A DNA stretch of 40,522 nucleotides, taken from the IMG/VR virus record IMGVR_UViG_3300048834_000178, positions 1 to 40,522 of that record. The stretch is one strand, 5' to 3'. The DNA comes from a virus. The translations under genes were made by a program, and so were the position numbers. Positions 22,729 to 29,788 of the stretch are shown piece after piece. Below the pieces are notes generated by a model that was not told the origin of the DNA, did no database searches, and worked only from the letters and a program-made list of their open reading frames with translations. Numbering within the stretch: the first letter of the stretch is position 1; every line of letters starts with the position of its first letter.

Positions 22729-23298
22729 GTGATTGCTCCTGATCTTGTTCCGTTGGCTGTGCCGATTGATTCGTTGCGTGAGTTGCCGGGGAATCCGCGT
22801 CGGGGTGATGTGGGGGCGGTGGCTGGTTCGTTGCGGCGGTTCGGGCAGCGGAAGCCGATTGTGGTTCGTCAGGATGGGACGATCATCGCGGGGAATCACA
22901 CGTGGAAGGCTGCGCGTGAGTTGGGGTGGGATCAGATCGCTGTGGTGCGTGTCGCGGACGACGATCAGGAGGCGTTGGCGTTCGCGTTGGCGGATAACCG
23001 GACTGGCGACCTGGGCGTGTACGACGATGAGGCGCTGTTGGACCTGCTGAACGAGGTGGATACCGGCCCTTCGGGGTTGGCGGGCACTGGCTACACCGAC
23101 GATGATCTAGCCGCGCTGCTGCATCTGATTGAGCCGCCTGACCTGGATGATCTGGCCGACACGATTGGCGACCCGACTGAGGACGACGGGCTGGTGCGTG
23201 TGCCTGTGCGGCTGCCAGCCGAGTTGGCGAAGGCGTTTGAGGACGCGCTGGGCAATGACCATGTGGCGGCTGTGAGTAGGTGGCTTGATGGGGGCTGA
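22729..23298 (+). CDS. ParB-like nuclease-domain protein
   Basis: A 189-residue protein from GTG 22729 with the ParB/Srx N-terminal fold: VPIDSLRELPGNPRRGDVGA, then RFGQRKPIVVRQDGTIIAGN and HTWKAARELGW, and the ALADNRTGDLGVYDDEALL segment usual in phage copies. In phages these proteins often stand next to DNA-modifying enzymes such as methyltransferases. Here it overlaps the DpdA-like gene by 11 bases, so it may help choose or open DNA sites for base exchange; that role is inferred. The catalytic state (CTPase or nuclease) cannot be judged. Confidence 0.8.
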   Translation: MIAPDLVPLAVPIDSLRELPGNPRRGDVGAVAGSLRRFGQRKPIVVRQDGTIIAGNHTWKAARELGWDQIAVVRVADDDQEALAFALADNRTGDLGVYDDEALLDLLNEVDTGPSGLAGTGYTDDDLAALLHLIEPPDLDDLADTIGDPTEDDGLVRVPVRLPAELAKAFEDALGNDHVAAVSRWLDGG

Positions 23299-24178
23299 CG
23301 GTATCGAGTTCCCCGTCAACACTTTGGCGAGTTTCTTCTACTACCGGCAGCAGGACATGGCCGCGCTGCACGGTCTGGGGATGCGCATCATCGGGGACTC
23401 CGGGGCGTTCTCCGCTGACTCGCAGGGGGCACCGATTGACCGCGACGAGTTCTTTGCGTGGGCGCGTAGGTGGCGCCCGAACTTGCATTGGGTCGCTGCT
23501 CTTGACGTGATCGGCGATGCCGAGCGGACGTGGCGGAACTGGCGTGCCAGCCCGGTCGATCTGGGCTTGGTCCCGACGCTGCATTACGGCTGCGACCCGC
23601 GCGAGATGGACCGGTATGTCGCCGAGGGTGTGAGCCTGATGGGGCTTGGCGGGATGGTGAGGTTCCGTGCCGAACCGAAGCGGCTGCTGCGCTGGTGTTT
23701 GAAGGTGATGCGGTATGCGCGGGACACACACCCGCACGTGCGGTTCCACGGCTGGGGGGTCAGTAACCCCGAACTGCTCATGAACCTGCCGTGGTGGTCC
23801 GTGGATTCTTCTGGGTTCGGCGCCGCGTACCGTTTCGGTCGGTTGGCTTTGTGGGACCCCGCAACCAAGAAGCACCGAGGCGTCGCGATGGACGGTCGGC
23901 AGTCTGCTGGGGTGGCCGCGTTGCTGCGGCAACACTACGGGGTGCGGTGGGACGAGATCACCCGTTCAACGTCGGCTACCCGCCGCACGGTCATTCGTGT
24001 GTCGATCAGGTCGATGCAGCTGCAAGAGGCGTACTTGCAGCAGCGTTGGCAGGTCGCGCCGCCCCCGTCGCTTGAAGGCGACGGGGTGGGTCCACAGATT
24101 CACTTCGCGGATTCAGCCCCCAGGAATTGGCTAATGGCGCTGACACCACCACTAGGGAACGAGGAAACAGCATCGTGA
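23288..24178 (+). CDS. dpdA: DpdA-like DNA guanine transglycosylase
   Basis: A 296-residue protein of the tRNA-guanine transglycosylase superfamily. GDSGAFSA with Asp37 matches the Asp of the TGT substrate pocket, GLGGMVR at 119-125 matches the TGT GGL loop, and SVDSSGFG with Asp173 is the likely nucleophile. The C-x-C-x2-C zinc site of tRNA TGTs is absent and the protein is shorter, as in phage DpdA enzymes, which insert preQ0 or its derivatives into DNA. A full preQ0 pathway follows in the same operon. ATG 23288 (AGTAGGTGG upstream) overlaps the ParB-like gene by 11 bases; an in-frame TTG at 23285 is less likely. Confidence 0.85.
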   Translation: MGADGIEFPVNTLASFFYYRQQDMAALHGLGMRIIGDSGAFSADSQGAPIDRDEFFAWARRWRPNLHWVAALDVIGDAERTWRNWRASPVDLGLVPTLHYGCDPREMDRYVAEGVSLMGLGGMVRFRAEPKRLLRWCLKVMRYARDTHPHVRFHGWGVSNPELLMNLPWWSVDSSGFGAAYRFGRLALWDPATKKHRGVAMDGRQSAGVAALLRQHYGVRWDEITRSTSATRRTVIRVSIRSMQLQEAYLQQRWQVAPPPSLEGDGVGPQIHFADSAPRNWLMALTPPLGNEETAS

Positions 24179-24834
24179 CGATCTGGCTATCACTGTCAGG
24201 CGGGATGGATTCGGCAACATTGCTCGCCGAGGCTGTGTCTACCGGCGACGAGGTGCGCCCGGTCGGGTTCGACTACGGGCAGCGGCATAGCCGCGAGCTG
24301 CTTAACGCCGCGCAGCTGGCCGAGCACTACGGCTGTCCTTTCCGTGTGGTGGGGTTGTCCCGTCTGCGTTCCCCGGCGCTCACGGACGGCGCCCAGGTGC
24401 CGCACGGGCACTACGCGGCTGACACGATGACCGCGACCGTGGTGCAGGGCCGGAACTTGTTGTTCGTGGCGCAGCTTGTCGGGTTGGCCCAGCCGCAGGA
24501 CGAGGTGTGGGTGGGTGTCCATGCTGGCGACCACGCGATCTACGCCGATTGCCGCCCGGCGTTCGTTGAGCCGCTGGCCGCGGCTGTGCAGCATGGCTAC
24601 GGGGTGACGTTACGGGCGCCGTTCCTGACCATGACGAAGGCGCAGATAGCGCAGCGGGGCGGTGTCCTCGACGTGCCCTACGGGCTTACGTGGTCGTGCT
24701 ACGAGGGCGGCGAGTCGCATTGCGGTCGGTGTGGGACATGCGTGGAGCGCGCCGAAGCGTTCCACCTGGCGGGTGTGGACGACCCCACCCACTACGCCGA
24801 TCCGGGCTACTGGCGGACGCAGGTCGAAGCATGA
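24175..24834 (+). CDS. queC: 7-cyano-7-deazaguanine (preQ0) synthase
   Basis: A 219-residue protein from GTG 24175. SLSGGMDS at 6-13 is the PP-loop that activates the carboxylate with ATP, and CYEGGESHCGRCGTC places zinc-binding Cys at 175, 183, 186 and 189. It converts 7-carboxy-7-deazaguanine and ammonia to preQ0, the last step before DNA insertion. The GTG overlaps the dpdA stop (GTGA) with GAGGAAA upstream; an in-frame start inside dpdA would add residues absent from the family. All family motifs are intact. Confidence 0.93.
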   Translation: MTIWLSLSGGMDSATLLAEAVSTGDEVRPVGFDYGQRHSRELLNAAQLAEHYGCPFRVVGLSRLRSPALTDGAQVPHGHYAADTMTATVVQGRNLLFVAQLVGLAQPQDEVWVGVHAGDHAIYADCRPAFVEPLAAAVQHGYGVTLRAPFLTMTKAQIAQRGGVLDVPYGLTWSCYEGGESHCGRCGTCVERAEAFHLAGVDDPTHYADPGYWRTQVEA

Positions 24835-25226
24835 TCGTCGTGGCCTGCGGTAAGAAGAAGAAGAACGCGCCTGCCGCCGCGAAGGACTTGTACATCGGCA
24901 CAAGTTTCGTGTTGGCGCGTAAGGCTGCCGAGGCGACTGGTGAGCCGTGGATGATCCTGTCGGCACGGCACGGCCTGGTATCCCCGGACCTTGTGCTCGC
25001 CCCGTACGACCAGACGTTGCGTACCAGGGCCGACGCTGCCCGGTTGACGGCACTTCTTCGACGTCAGCGGCTCCCGCTGGCGGTCGTGTCCTGGTGCCCC
25101 GATCTTTACAACCGTGCGCTGGAAGGCGCAGGCGTGCGTGTGGCGGAACCGTTGCGCGGAATGCGGTTCGGGTACCGCAGTCAGTATTGGGCGAGGATCG
25201 CCGCGCGACGACGGGGGGCTGCGTGA
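24831..25226 (+). CDS. DUF6884/YaaA-like protein inside the preQ0 operon
   Basis: A 131-residue protein starting MIVVACGKKK with Cys6, then DLYIGTSFVLARKAAE, and MILSARHGLVSPDLVLAPYD at 41-60. I recognise the CGKKK...SAxHGL...PYD pattern of DUF6884-type proteins. The ILS-x-x-x-GL-x-x-P-x-x-x-x-x-PY order also resembles the YaaA (DUF328) family. It is locked between queC and queD by 4- and 3-base overlaps, so it probably acts on preQ0, its nucleotide or modified DNA (for example a tailoring or DNA-handling step). No activity can be named from sequence. Confidence 0.65.
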   Translation: MIVVACGKKKKNAPAAAKDLYIGTSFVLARKAAEATGEPWMILSARHGLVSPDLVLAPYDQTLRTRADAARLTALLRRQRLPLAVVSWCPDLYNRALEGAGVRVAEPLRGMRFGYRSQYWARIAARRRGAA

Positions 25227-25645
25227 TGTGGGTAATCAGCAAGGAGCATTCGTTCTCCGCGTCGCATGTGCTGGCAGGGCTCCCGGAAGGGCACCCGTGC
25301 GGACGGTTGCACGGGCATAACTACAATCTGCGGATCACGGTGAGCGCCGATGAGCTCGACGCTACGGGGTTCGTTGTGGACTATCACGACCTGGCACACT
25401 TCACCGGCTGGGTGGATGAGCGGCTGGACCACCGACACCTTAACGACGTCGAGGTGCTGCACCGTATCCACGCGGACCTGACGGGCTCCGTGGAGGACTG
25501 GCACCGCATGAACCCCACTGCGGAGAACCTGTCCATGGTGCTGTCGCGGGTGCTGCGTAACAGTCTGAGCGCTGAGGCGCGCGGGCTCACTGTCGCCGTG
25601 GCCGTGTCGGAAACGCCGAAGACGTGGGCGACATGGCAGTCCTGA
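25226..25645 (+). CDS. queD: 6-carboxy-5,6,7,8-tetrahydropterin synthase
   Basis: A 139-residue member of the 6-pyruvoyl-tetrahydropterin synthase family. Zinc ligands are His14 (SASHV), His29 and His31 (RLHGHNYNL), and the catalytic Cys is Cys25 (HPCGRLHG). LDHRHLND and PTAENL are the further conserved blocks, with Glu129 near the C-terminus. It converts dihydroneopterin triphosphate to 6-carboxytetrahydropterin. The ATG overlaps the previous stop by one base, and its own TGATG stop/start leads into queE. Length and motifs are complete. Confidence 0.93.
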   Translation: MWVISKEHSFSASHVLAGLPEGHPCGRLHGHNYNLRITVSADELDATGFVVDYHDLAHFTGWVDERLDHRHLNDVEVLHRIHADLTGSVEDWHRMNPTAENLSMVLSRVLRNSLSAEARGLTVAVAVSETPKTWATWQS

Positions 25646-26352
25646 TGCGCGAGTGGACGTTACCGGTCGCGGACGTCTTCGGGCCGGTGTGGCAGGGTGA
25701 AGGCCCCCATGCTGGTTTGCGCTGCTCGTTCCTGCGTCTGGGGTTGTGCAACCTGCATTGCGAGTGGTGTGACACGGCGTACACGTGGGACCGTGACCGG
25801 TTCGATGTGCAGGCGGAATGCCCGCCGCGTGACGCCGCCTGGATACGCGGCGAGCTGGCAGGTCACGGCACCGACCGGCTCGTGTTGACCGGTGGTGAGC
25901 CGTTGATTCACCGCCGCAATGAGGCGCTGCTGGACGTGCTGACGTGGTGGCGGGCAGCCGGTCGCACGGTCGATGTGGAAACGAACGGAACTCTGCCGCC
26001 CCCGGCGTGGCACCAGTGGATTGATCTGGCTGCGGTGTCCCCGAAACTCGGCCAGAGCGCCGACGCGTACGACCGGAGGATCAGGCCCGATGTGCTCGCC
26101 GAATGGGCGGGACTGCCCCAGGCCGTCCTCAAGGTGGTGTGCCGTGACGGCACCGACGTCGCCGACCTGGCACGCAAACTGCATACATGGGGCGACTGGT
26201 CGCCTGACCGGGTGTGGGTGATGCCCGAAGGTGACAGCGCCAGCGACGTGCTCGACACGGCGCGGGAGATCGAGGAGTCGGTGACCGACTGCGGGTTCAA
26301 CTTGACCTTGCGGATGCACACCCTCATCTACGGGAAGGAGCGTGGCCGGTGA
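25645..26352 (+). CDS. queE: 7-carboxy-7-deazaguanine synthase (radical SAM)
   Basis: A 235-residue radical SAM enzyme with CNLHCEWC (Cys35, Cys39, Cys42) binding the iron-sulfur cluster, the [11 protein letters not shown] opening typical of QueE and [10 protein letters not shown] (GGEP at 83-86) for SAM binding. It rearranges 6-carboxytetrahydropterin to 7-carboxy-7-deazaguanine. ATG 25645 in a TGATG overlap is chosen because the family starts just before this GEG motif; GTG 25624 and ATG 25633 would extend into queD. Confidence 0.92.
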   Translation: MREWTLPVADVFGPVWQGEGPHAGLRCSFLRLGLCNLHCEWCDTAYTWDRDRFDVQAECPPRDAAWIRGELAGHGTDRLVLTGGEPLIHRRNEALLDVLTWWRAAGRTVDVETNGTLPPPAWHQWIDLAAVSPKLGQSADAYDRRIRPDVLAEWAGLPQAVLKVVCRDGTDVADLARKLHTWGDWSPDRVWVMPEGDSASDVLDTAREIEESVTDCGFNLTLRMHTLIYGKERGR

Positions 26353-26960
26353 GCTGGCCTGAGGACCACATGCGTGACGTGATCGACGCGATGCCAGACG
26401 CCGATGTGGCGCTGCTGGGGGTGCGGGCGTTGCTGCGCCTGGCCGGGCGGGACCCGGACGAGCCGGGCATCGTTGACACCCCGGCGAGGGTGCTGCGCGC
26501 ATGGTCGGAGCAGACATCGGCGCCGGGCGACCCGGCGCAGCTGCTGGCGGTGCAGTTCCCCGACGCGGCGCAGTATGACCAGATGATCGCGGTCGGGCCG
26601 GTGCCGTTCGCGTCGGTGTGCGAACACCATCTGCTGCCCTTCACCGGTCACGCGTGGGTCGCCTACATACCCAACGGTAAAGGCGTCGTCGGGTTGTCGA
26701 AACTGGCGCGGCTTGTGGAGCATTACGCACGCCGACCGCAGATCCAGGAACGGCTCACAGCGCAGATCGCCGACGCGCTGGTGGAGCACCTGGACCCTGT
26801 GGGTGCCGGGTGTGTCGTGCGGGCCTCGCACACATGCATGACGTTACGGGGGGTGCGTAAGGACGGGGCGCTCATGACCACCTCGGCTATCCACGGTGAG
26901 TTGAAGGACCAGCCTGCCGCGCGTGCCGAGTTCATGGCTCTCGTCGGGCTAGGACCCTGA
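26349..26960 (+). CDS. folE: GTP cyclohydrolase I
   Basis: A 203-residue protein with [18 protein letters not shown] (zinc ligands Cys91 and His94), [20 protein letters not shown], and [12 protein letters not shown] (Cys163, third zinc ligand). It converts GTP to 7,8-dihydroneopterin triphosphate, the entry step of deazaguanine synthesis. A phage copy would raise precursor supply beyond host folate needs. The GTG at 26349 overlaps the queE stop and has AAGGAG upstream; ATG 26370 is a weaker alternative. It closes the cassette. Confidence 0.94.
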   Translation: MSWPEDHMRDVIDAMPDADVALLGVRALLRLAGRDPDEPGIVDTPARVLRAWSEQTSAPGDPAQLLAVQFPDAAQYDQMIAVGPVPFASVCEHHLLPFTGHAWVAYIPNGKGVVGLSKLARLVEHYARRPQIQERLTAQIADALVEHLDPVGAGCVVRASHTCMTLRGVRKDGALMTTSAIHGELKDQPAARAEFMALVGLGP

Positions 26961-27076
26961 GGCGCGCGTGGCCGCACTGGAGGCCAGCAATTCACCGGGG
27001 GGTCTGGGCGACGCACCCGGGTGACCCGGTGCCACAGTGGCGCGTGTCGGTGGACTCGTGGGCTGAGAGCGGCGTC

Positions 27077-27814
27077 ATGGGCGAGGCGGAAGACCCGCTG
27101 GCCGCTGTGCTGTGGCTCCTGCATCGGGTGTCGCTGCTCCAGGGGGTCGATCATAGCGAGGTCGCTGACGCGCTCGCCCGCATCGTCGCGGTGTGTGAGG
27201 GCCAGGTCGGTGACGGCTGGAAGGCCGACCCTGACGGCATTGTGCTGGAGCGTGTCGTCCAATGGCTGCTGGATCCTCTGAGCCGCAATGACTGGAAGTG
27301 CGTGGCCGACCGCGCCGCCGCGTGGTTGCGCTCTCTGACGGACGGTGCGTCATTGAGCGGGGCGTGGGCGCGAGATGCCGATAACGAACGGGGGCACATG
27401 CTAGGCAGGACAGGGGCGGTCATGAGTGAGTGGAGAGGGCTGCACAACCCGGAGCGGCACGAGGCGTTCACAGTGGGCGGCGCGAACCCTTGCGTCTCAT
27501 GCAACATCCTATGTGACAGCGAGTACCCCTGCCGCTGCTGTCTGCAAGCCGAAGTCGAGCGGCTGACCGGCAACTGGGAGGATGCCATCCTGCGGGGCAA
27601 AGACCTGATTCGCCAAGTCATCGATCTTGAGGCTAAAGCAAAGCGACTGACCGTCAAGATCGAGCAGGTCAAGCAGGCCGCTGCCGAGTCCCTGGCCGAC
27701 CGTGACCGGCGCATCGCGGCGGCGCTGGCGCTGCTGCAACCTGACGCAGGTGGGTGGTGCGACTGCCTCGCACATCGCATCGGACGCGCCCTGCGGGGTG
27801 AGTCCGATGAGTGA
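27077..27814 (+). CDS. Hypothetical protein, apparent fusion of two modules
   Basis: A 245-residue frame. The first about 115 residues are helical (LAAVLWLLHRVSLLQGVDHS; DRAAAWLRSLTDGASL). From Met 27423 the sequence MSEWRGLHNPERHEA starts a second module with Cys pairs (CVSC, CRCC), a coiled coil (QAEVERLTG; EAKAKRLTVKIEQVK) and a terminal GGWCDCLAH. The second module is a paralogue of that starting at 28135. ATG 27423 may serve as an internal start of a separate 130-residue product. Upstream GTG 27029 is another possible start. Unknown function. Confidence 0.5.
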   Translation: MGEAEDPLAAVLWLLHRVSLLQGVDHSEVADALARIVAVCEGQVGDGWKADPDGIVLERVVQWLLDPLSRNDWKCVADRAAAWLRSLTDGASLSGAWARDADNERGHMLGRTGAVMSEWRGLHNPERHEAFTVGGANPCVSCNILCDSEYPCRCCLQAEVERLTGNWEDAILRGKDLIRQVIDLEAKAKRLTVKIEQVKQAAAESLADRDRRIAAALALLQPDAGGWCDCLAHRIGRALRGESDE

Positions 27815-27959
27815 GTGCACCTGCACCCTGACCCGCCACTGGGTCGATGGCAGCGCCATCATCACCTGCGACGACGACTGCCAGTGCGTCCCGTGCGGTT
27901 GCGCCAGGACACGGCCCTGCGACTGCGACAACTGCGACGACATGGCAATGCGGGGTTGA
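27807..27959 (+). CDS. Cysteine-rich microprotein with CTC...CQC motif
   Basis: A 50-residue protein with 10 Cys (MSECTCTLTRHW; DDDCQCVPCGC; CDCDNC). The ECTC and DDxCxC blocks recur in the proteins at 27963 and 28478, so the three form a tandem paralogous set. The many Cys could bind one or two metal ions. It overlaps the previous gene by 8 bases. Function unknown. Confidence 0.55.
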   Translation: MSECTCTLTRHWVDGSAIITCDDDCQCVPCGCARTRPCDCDNCDDMAMRG

Positions 27960-27962
27960 CGG

Positions 27963-28481
27963 ATGAACGGCATCCCACTCGGTCGCGTGGACTGGTGGTC
28001 AATCCGCCCCGGGCCACTCGACCCACCCGACCCCGAAGCCTGCACCTGCTGGTGGACGCGCGGCGACGACGGGCAGGCCGAATGCGGCGACGACTCGTGC
28101 CGCTGCCATGAGCACTGCGAGCAGGAGACACCGATGAGCAAGTGGAGAGGGCTGCACAACCCCGACTGGCATGATTCCGTGGGTGTCCGCGCCTGGTGCC
28201 GGTGCGGGACGTGGTGCTCCGAAAGCGCAGAGTGCGACTGCTGCGAACTGGTGGAATTGCGCGCCGAGGTGGAGCGGCTGACCGCAGCGAACGAGGTCCT
28301 GGTGGTCATATCGGTCAAGGCCGGGAAGGGCATGGCCCAACTGACCGATCAGGTGGACGCTGTGCGCCGGGTGCTGGCCGAATCCCAGACCGGCATCGTG
28401 GCTGAGTTGCGGGAGCAGATCGAGGCGGCGTTGCGTGGCGAGGACGAGTGGACGATCGAGGCTGAGCGGGGTGAGTCGTGA
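27963..28481 (+). CDS. Two-module protein: Cys-rich domain plus MSxWRGLHNP coiled coil
   Basis: A 172-residue protein. Residues 1-57 hold the Cys-rich module (EACTCWWTRG; CGDDSCRCHEHC). From Met58 (base 28135) a second module, MSKWRGLHNPDWHDS, is followed by CRCGTWC and ECDCC, then a coiled coil (ELRAEVERLTAANEVL; DQVDAVRRVLAES) and an acidic tail. The second module is paralogous to that at 27423 in the gene two places upstream. An internal start at 28135 is possible. No known domain is recognised; the arrangement suggests a metal-binding head on an oligomerising stalk. Confidence 0.55.
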   Translation: MNGIPLGRVDWWSIRPGPLDPPDPEACTCWWTRGDDGQAECGDDSCRCHEHCEQETPMSKWRGLHNPDWHDSVGVRAWCRCGTWCSESAECDCCELVELRAEVERLTAANEVLVVISVKAGKGMAQLTDQVDAVRRVLAESQTGIVAELREQIEAALRGEDEWTIEAERGES

Positions 28482-28660
28482 TCCGCCCCGAGGACTGCAC
28501 GTGCCCACGCTGGCAGCCGACACAGTGCGGACCTGACGGCACACCGGAGGACTACTGCTGCCCGGACGATGCGTGCCGATGCCCGGTGCACTGCTGGGAC
28601 GAGGATGAGGACCGCCCGATGTGGGAGACCTTCGAGGCGCTGGCGGTGGCCGATGAGTGA
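28478..28660 (+). CDS. Cysteine-rich microprotein, third copy of the CTC/DDxCRC module
   Basis: A 60-residue protein from GTG 28478 (GTGA overlap) with PEDCTCPRW, CCPDDACRCPVHC and an acidic tail (WDEDEDRPMWETFEAL). It is closest to the N-terminal module of the preceding gene. It probably binds metal; the function is unknown. The stop overlaps the next gene by 8 bases. Confidence 0.55.
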   Translation: MIRPEDCTCPRWQPTQCGPDGTPEDYCCPDDACRCPVHCWDEDEDRPMWETFEALAVADE

Positions 28661-29132
28661 CCACTACGTCGCCTACCTCCAGGCGCACCTTCGTGAGGTG
28701 ACGGCCGAGCGTGACCGTGCCGTGGCGCGTGCTGAGCGGCTGCAAGCCGGGCTTGACGCGCATGATCGCACGGGTGCACCCGAAACACGACGAAAGCGCC
28801 TGAACCGATGTGTGATCCAGGCGCTTTGTCGTACCCCTGCGCTACCCTGCCCCTTTTTGTTGGCCTGCCTCCCCGCCCTTCCCCCGCCCCGGCCTCGTCC
28901 TGAGCCAGCGCCCGGATGGTGGCTTCCTTCCACACCCTGGGCGTCCCGCTGGCCCGCCGCGCCGCGCGCGGCACCCGGCAGAATCCGCGGCATGGGTCGC
29001 CGGGCGGGCCACCCCGGCGCCCGCAACCTGGCCGACGCGTGGCCTTGCATACACGTAGACAGCGGCCACCTGAACCCTGCACAGGTGGCCGCTGTCGTAG
29101 CGGAAGTTAGCGGGATGCGCCGCGCCGCTTAG
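28653..29132 (+). CDS. Short coiled-coil protein; frame runs on through two hairpins
   Basis: Codons 1-45 look real: MSDHYVAYLQAHLREVTAER continues as a coiled coil with LQAGLDAHD, related in style to the coiled coils upstream, and the start overlaps the previous gene. The frame then passes through the terminator at 28788-28831 and a Pro/Arg-rich stretch with no coding character, to a stop at 29130-29132 inside the leftward operon end. The 3' part may be noncoding, with the true end lost by a frameshift or the gene degrading. From 28832 to 29057 I see no convincing separate gene. Confidence 0.35.
   Translation: MSDHYVAYLQAHLREVTAERDRAVARAERLQAGLDAHDRTGAPETRRKRLNRCVIQALCRTPALPCPFLLACLPALPPPRPRPEPAPGWWLPSTPWASRWPAAPRAAPGRIRGMGRRAGHPGARNLADAWPCIHVDSGHLNPAQVAAVVAEVSGMRRAA
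28788..28831 (+). terminator. Terminator-like hairpin ending the rightward transcript
   Basis: Arms 28788-28802 and 28818-28831 pair over 14 bases with one bulged G around a 15-base loop; the core is AAAGCGCCTG/CAGGCGCTTT. The A- and T-rich stem ends fit a factor-independent terminator in either direction. It lies at the end of the early/modification operon. Confidence 0.65.
29058..29096. terminator. Convergent terminator hairpin
   Basis: A perfect 15-bp stem (29058-29072 and 29082-29096) with a 9-base loop stands 11 bases from the 3' end of the leftward operon. Together with the hairpin at 28788 it separates the rightward and leftward transcripts. Confidence 0.75.
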
Positions 29133-29352
29133 GCGGGCGCCCCGCCCCGTAGCCTTGACCGGGGCGCCGCGCGATCCACGCCTCGATAGTCACCGCGTCC
29201 CAGATGGGGCTGTTGCCGACCCTGCCGTCCGGTGGGGGAAGGTCGCCGGGGCGCGGCTTCCCGGCGCGGCGGCGCTGCTCGGCCCTGCCGTGGTAGGTGC
29301 GCGCCGACCCGACGGTGATCCCCAGCCGTTCGGCGATGGCCGCGAGGTCCAT
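29107..29352 (-). CDS. Excisionase-like HTH DNA-binding protein
   Basis: An 81-residue protein starting MDLAAIAERLGITVGSARTY, an AlpA/Xis-type winged helix-turn-helix, followed by IWDAVTIEAWIARRPG and a basic tail (RPPKRRG). The ATG at 29352 has AAAGGA about 9 bases upstream; the longer frame beyond it is Arg-rich noise. Such proteins act as recombination directionality factors or as small regulators. It is about 14 kb from int, so an excisionase role is only a possibility. Confidence 0.65.
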   Translation of the reverse strand: MDLAAIAERLGITVGSARTYHGRAEQRRRAGKPRPGDLPPPDGRVGNSPIWDAVTIEAWIARRPGQGYGAGRPPKRRGASR

Positions 29353-29375
29353 TATTGTGGTTCCTTTCACGCTAA

Positions 29376-29702
29376 CTAGATTGACACGTCCGGGCCGTCT
29401 AACGCGAGCGCCGCGCCCCCCCGCAACGCCACGCGCAGCGCCTGAATCGCGGCGGAGCGGGTGGCGCCGGTTGCGTCCTCGTAGTCGAGGCCGTCGGCGC
29501 CGAACCGCACGGCGATCCATTCAGCGCCTTCCGGCGCTTTCTGCCGCAACTCTGTGTACAGAAACCCGCCGTCGGGCAGCCGCACCGCGCTGCGCTGCGT
29601 ACTGCCGAAGAACTCCAGCGCACCGGCGCTGAAGTAGTAGTGCCCGGCCTGCCTATTGAGCCGTTCTAACGCCTTGAGCGGCGTCACGTCTGAGGTGGTC
29701 AT
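29376..29702 (-). CDS. Hypothetical protein
   Basis: A 108-residue protein beginning MTTSDVTPLKALERLNRQAG with AAAGGA upstream. An alternating pattern suggests a small beta-sheet fold (HYYFSAGALEFFGSTQRSA, then GGFLYTELRQKA and WIAVRFGADG). No family is recognised. It lies in the leftward operon between the DUF932-like gene and the HTH gene. Confidence 0.6.
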   Translation of the reverse strand: MTTSDVTPLKALERLNRQAGHYYFSAGALEFFGSTQRSAVRLPDGGFLYTELRQKAPEGAEWIAVRFGADGLDYEDATGATRSAAIQALRVALRGGAALALDGPDVSI

Positions 29703-29732
29703 TACGGTGGTCCTTTCCGGTTGGATATACGC

Positions 29733-29776
29733 CGGAAGGGGGGCGGGGGCGGTTCGCGCGCCCCCGCCCCCTTCCG
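29733..29776 (-). terminator. Strong GC hairpin after the DUF932-like gene
   Basis: Arms at 29733-29751 and 29759-29776 pair over 18 bases with one bulged G around a 7-base loop. It lies directly downstream of the DUF932-like gene in the leftward direction. It probably attenuates transcription into the last two genes or protects the 3' end of the abundant upstream message. Confidence 0.65.
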
Positions 29777-29788
29777 TTGGGGGTCGGG

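Noticed and set aside
23288-26960. Queuosine tRNA modification operon
   Set aside because: No QueF, QueA or QueG is present, and the TGT-like protein lacks the tRNA-type zinc motif, so DNA is the more likely target.
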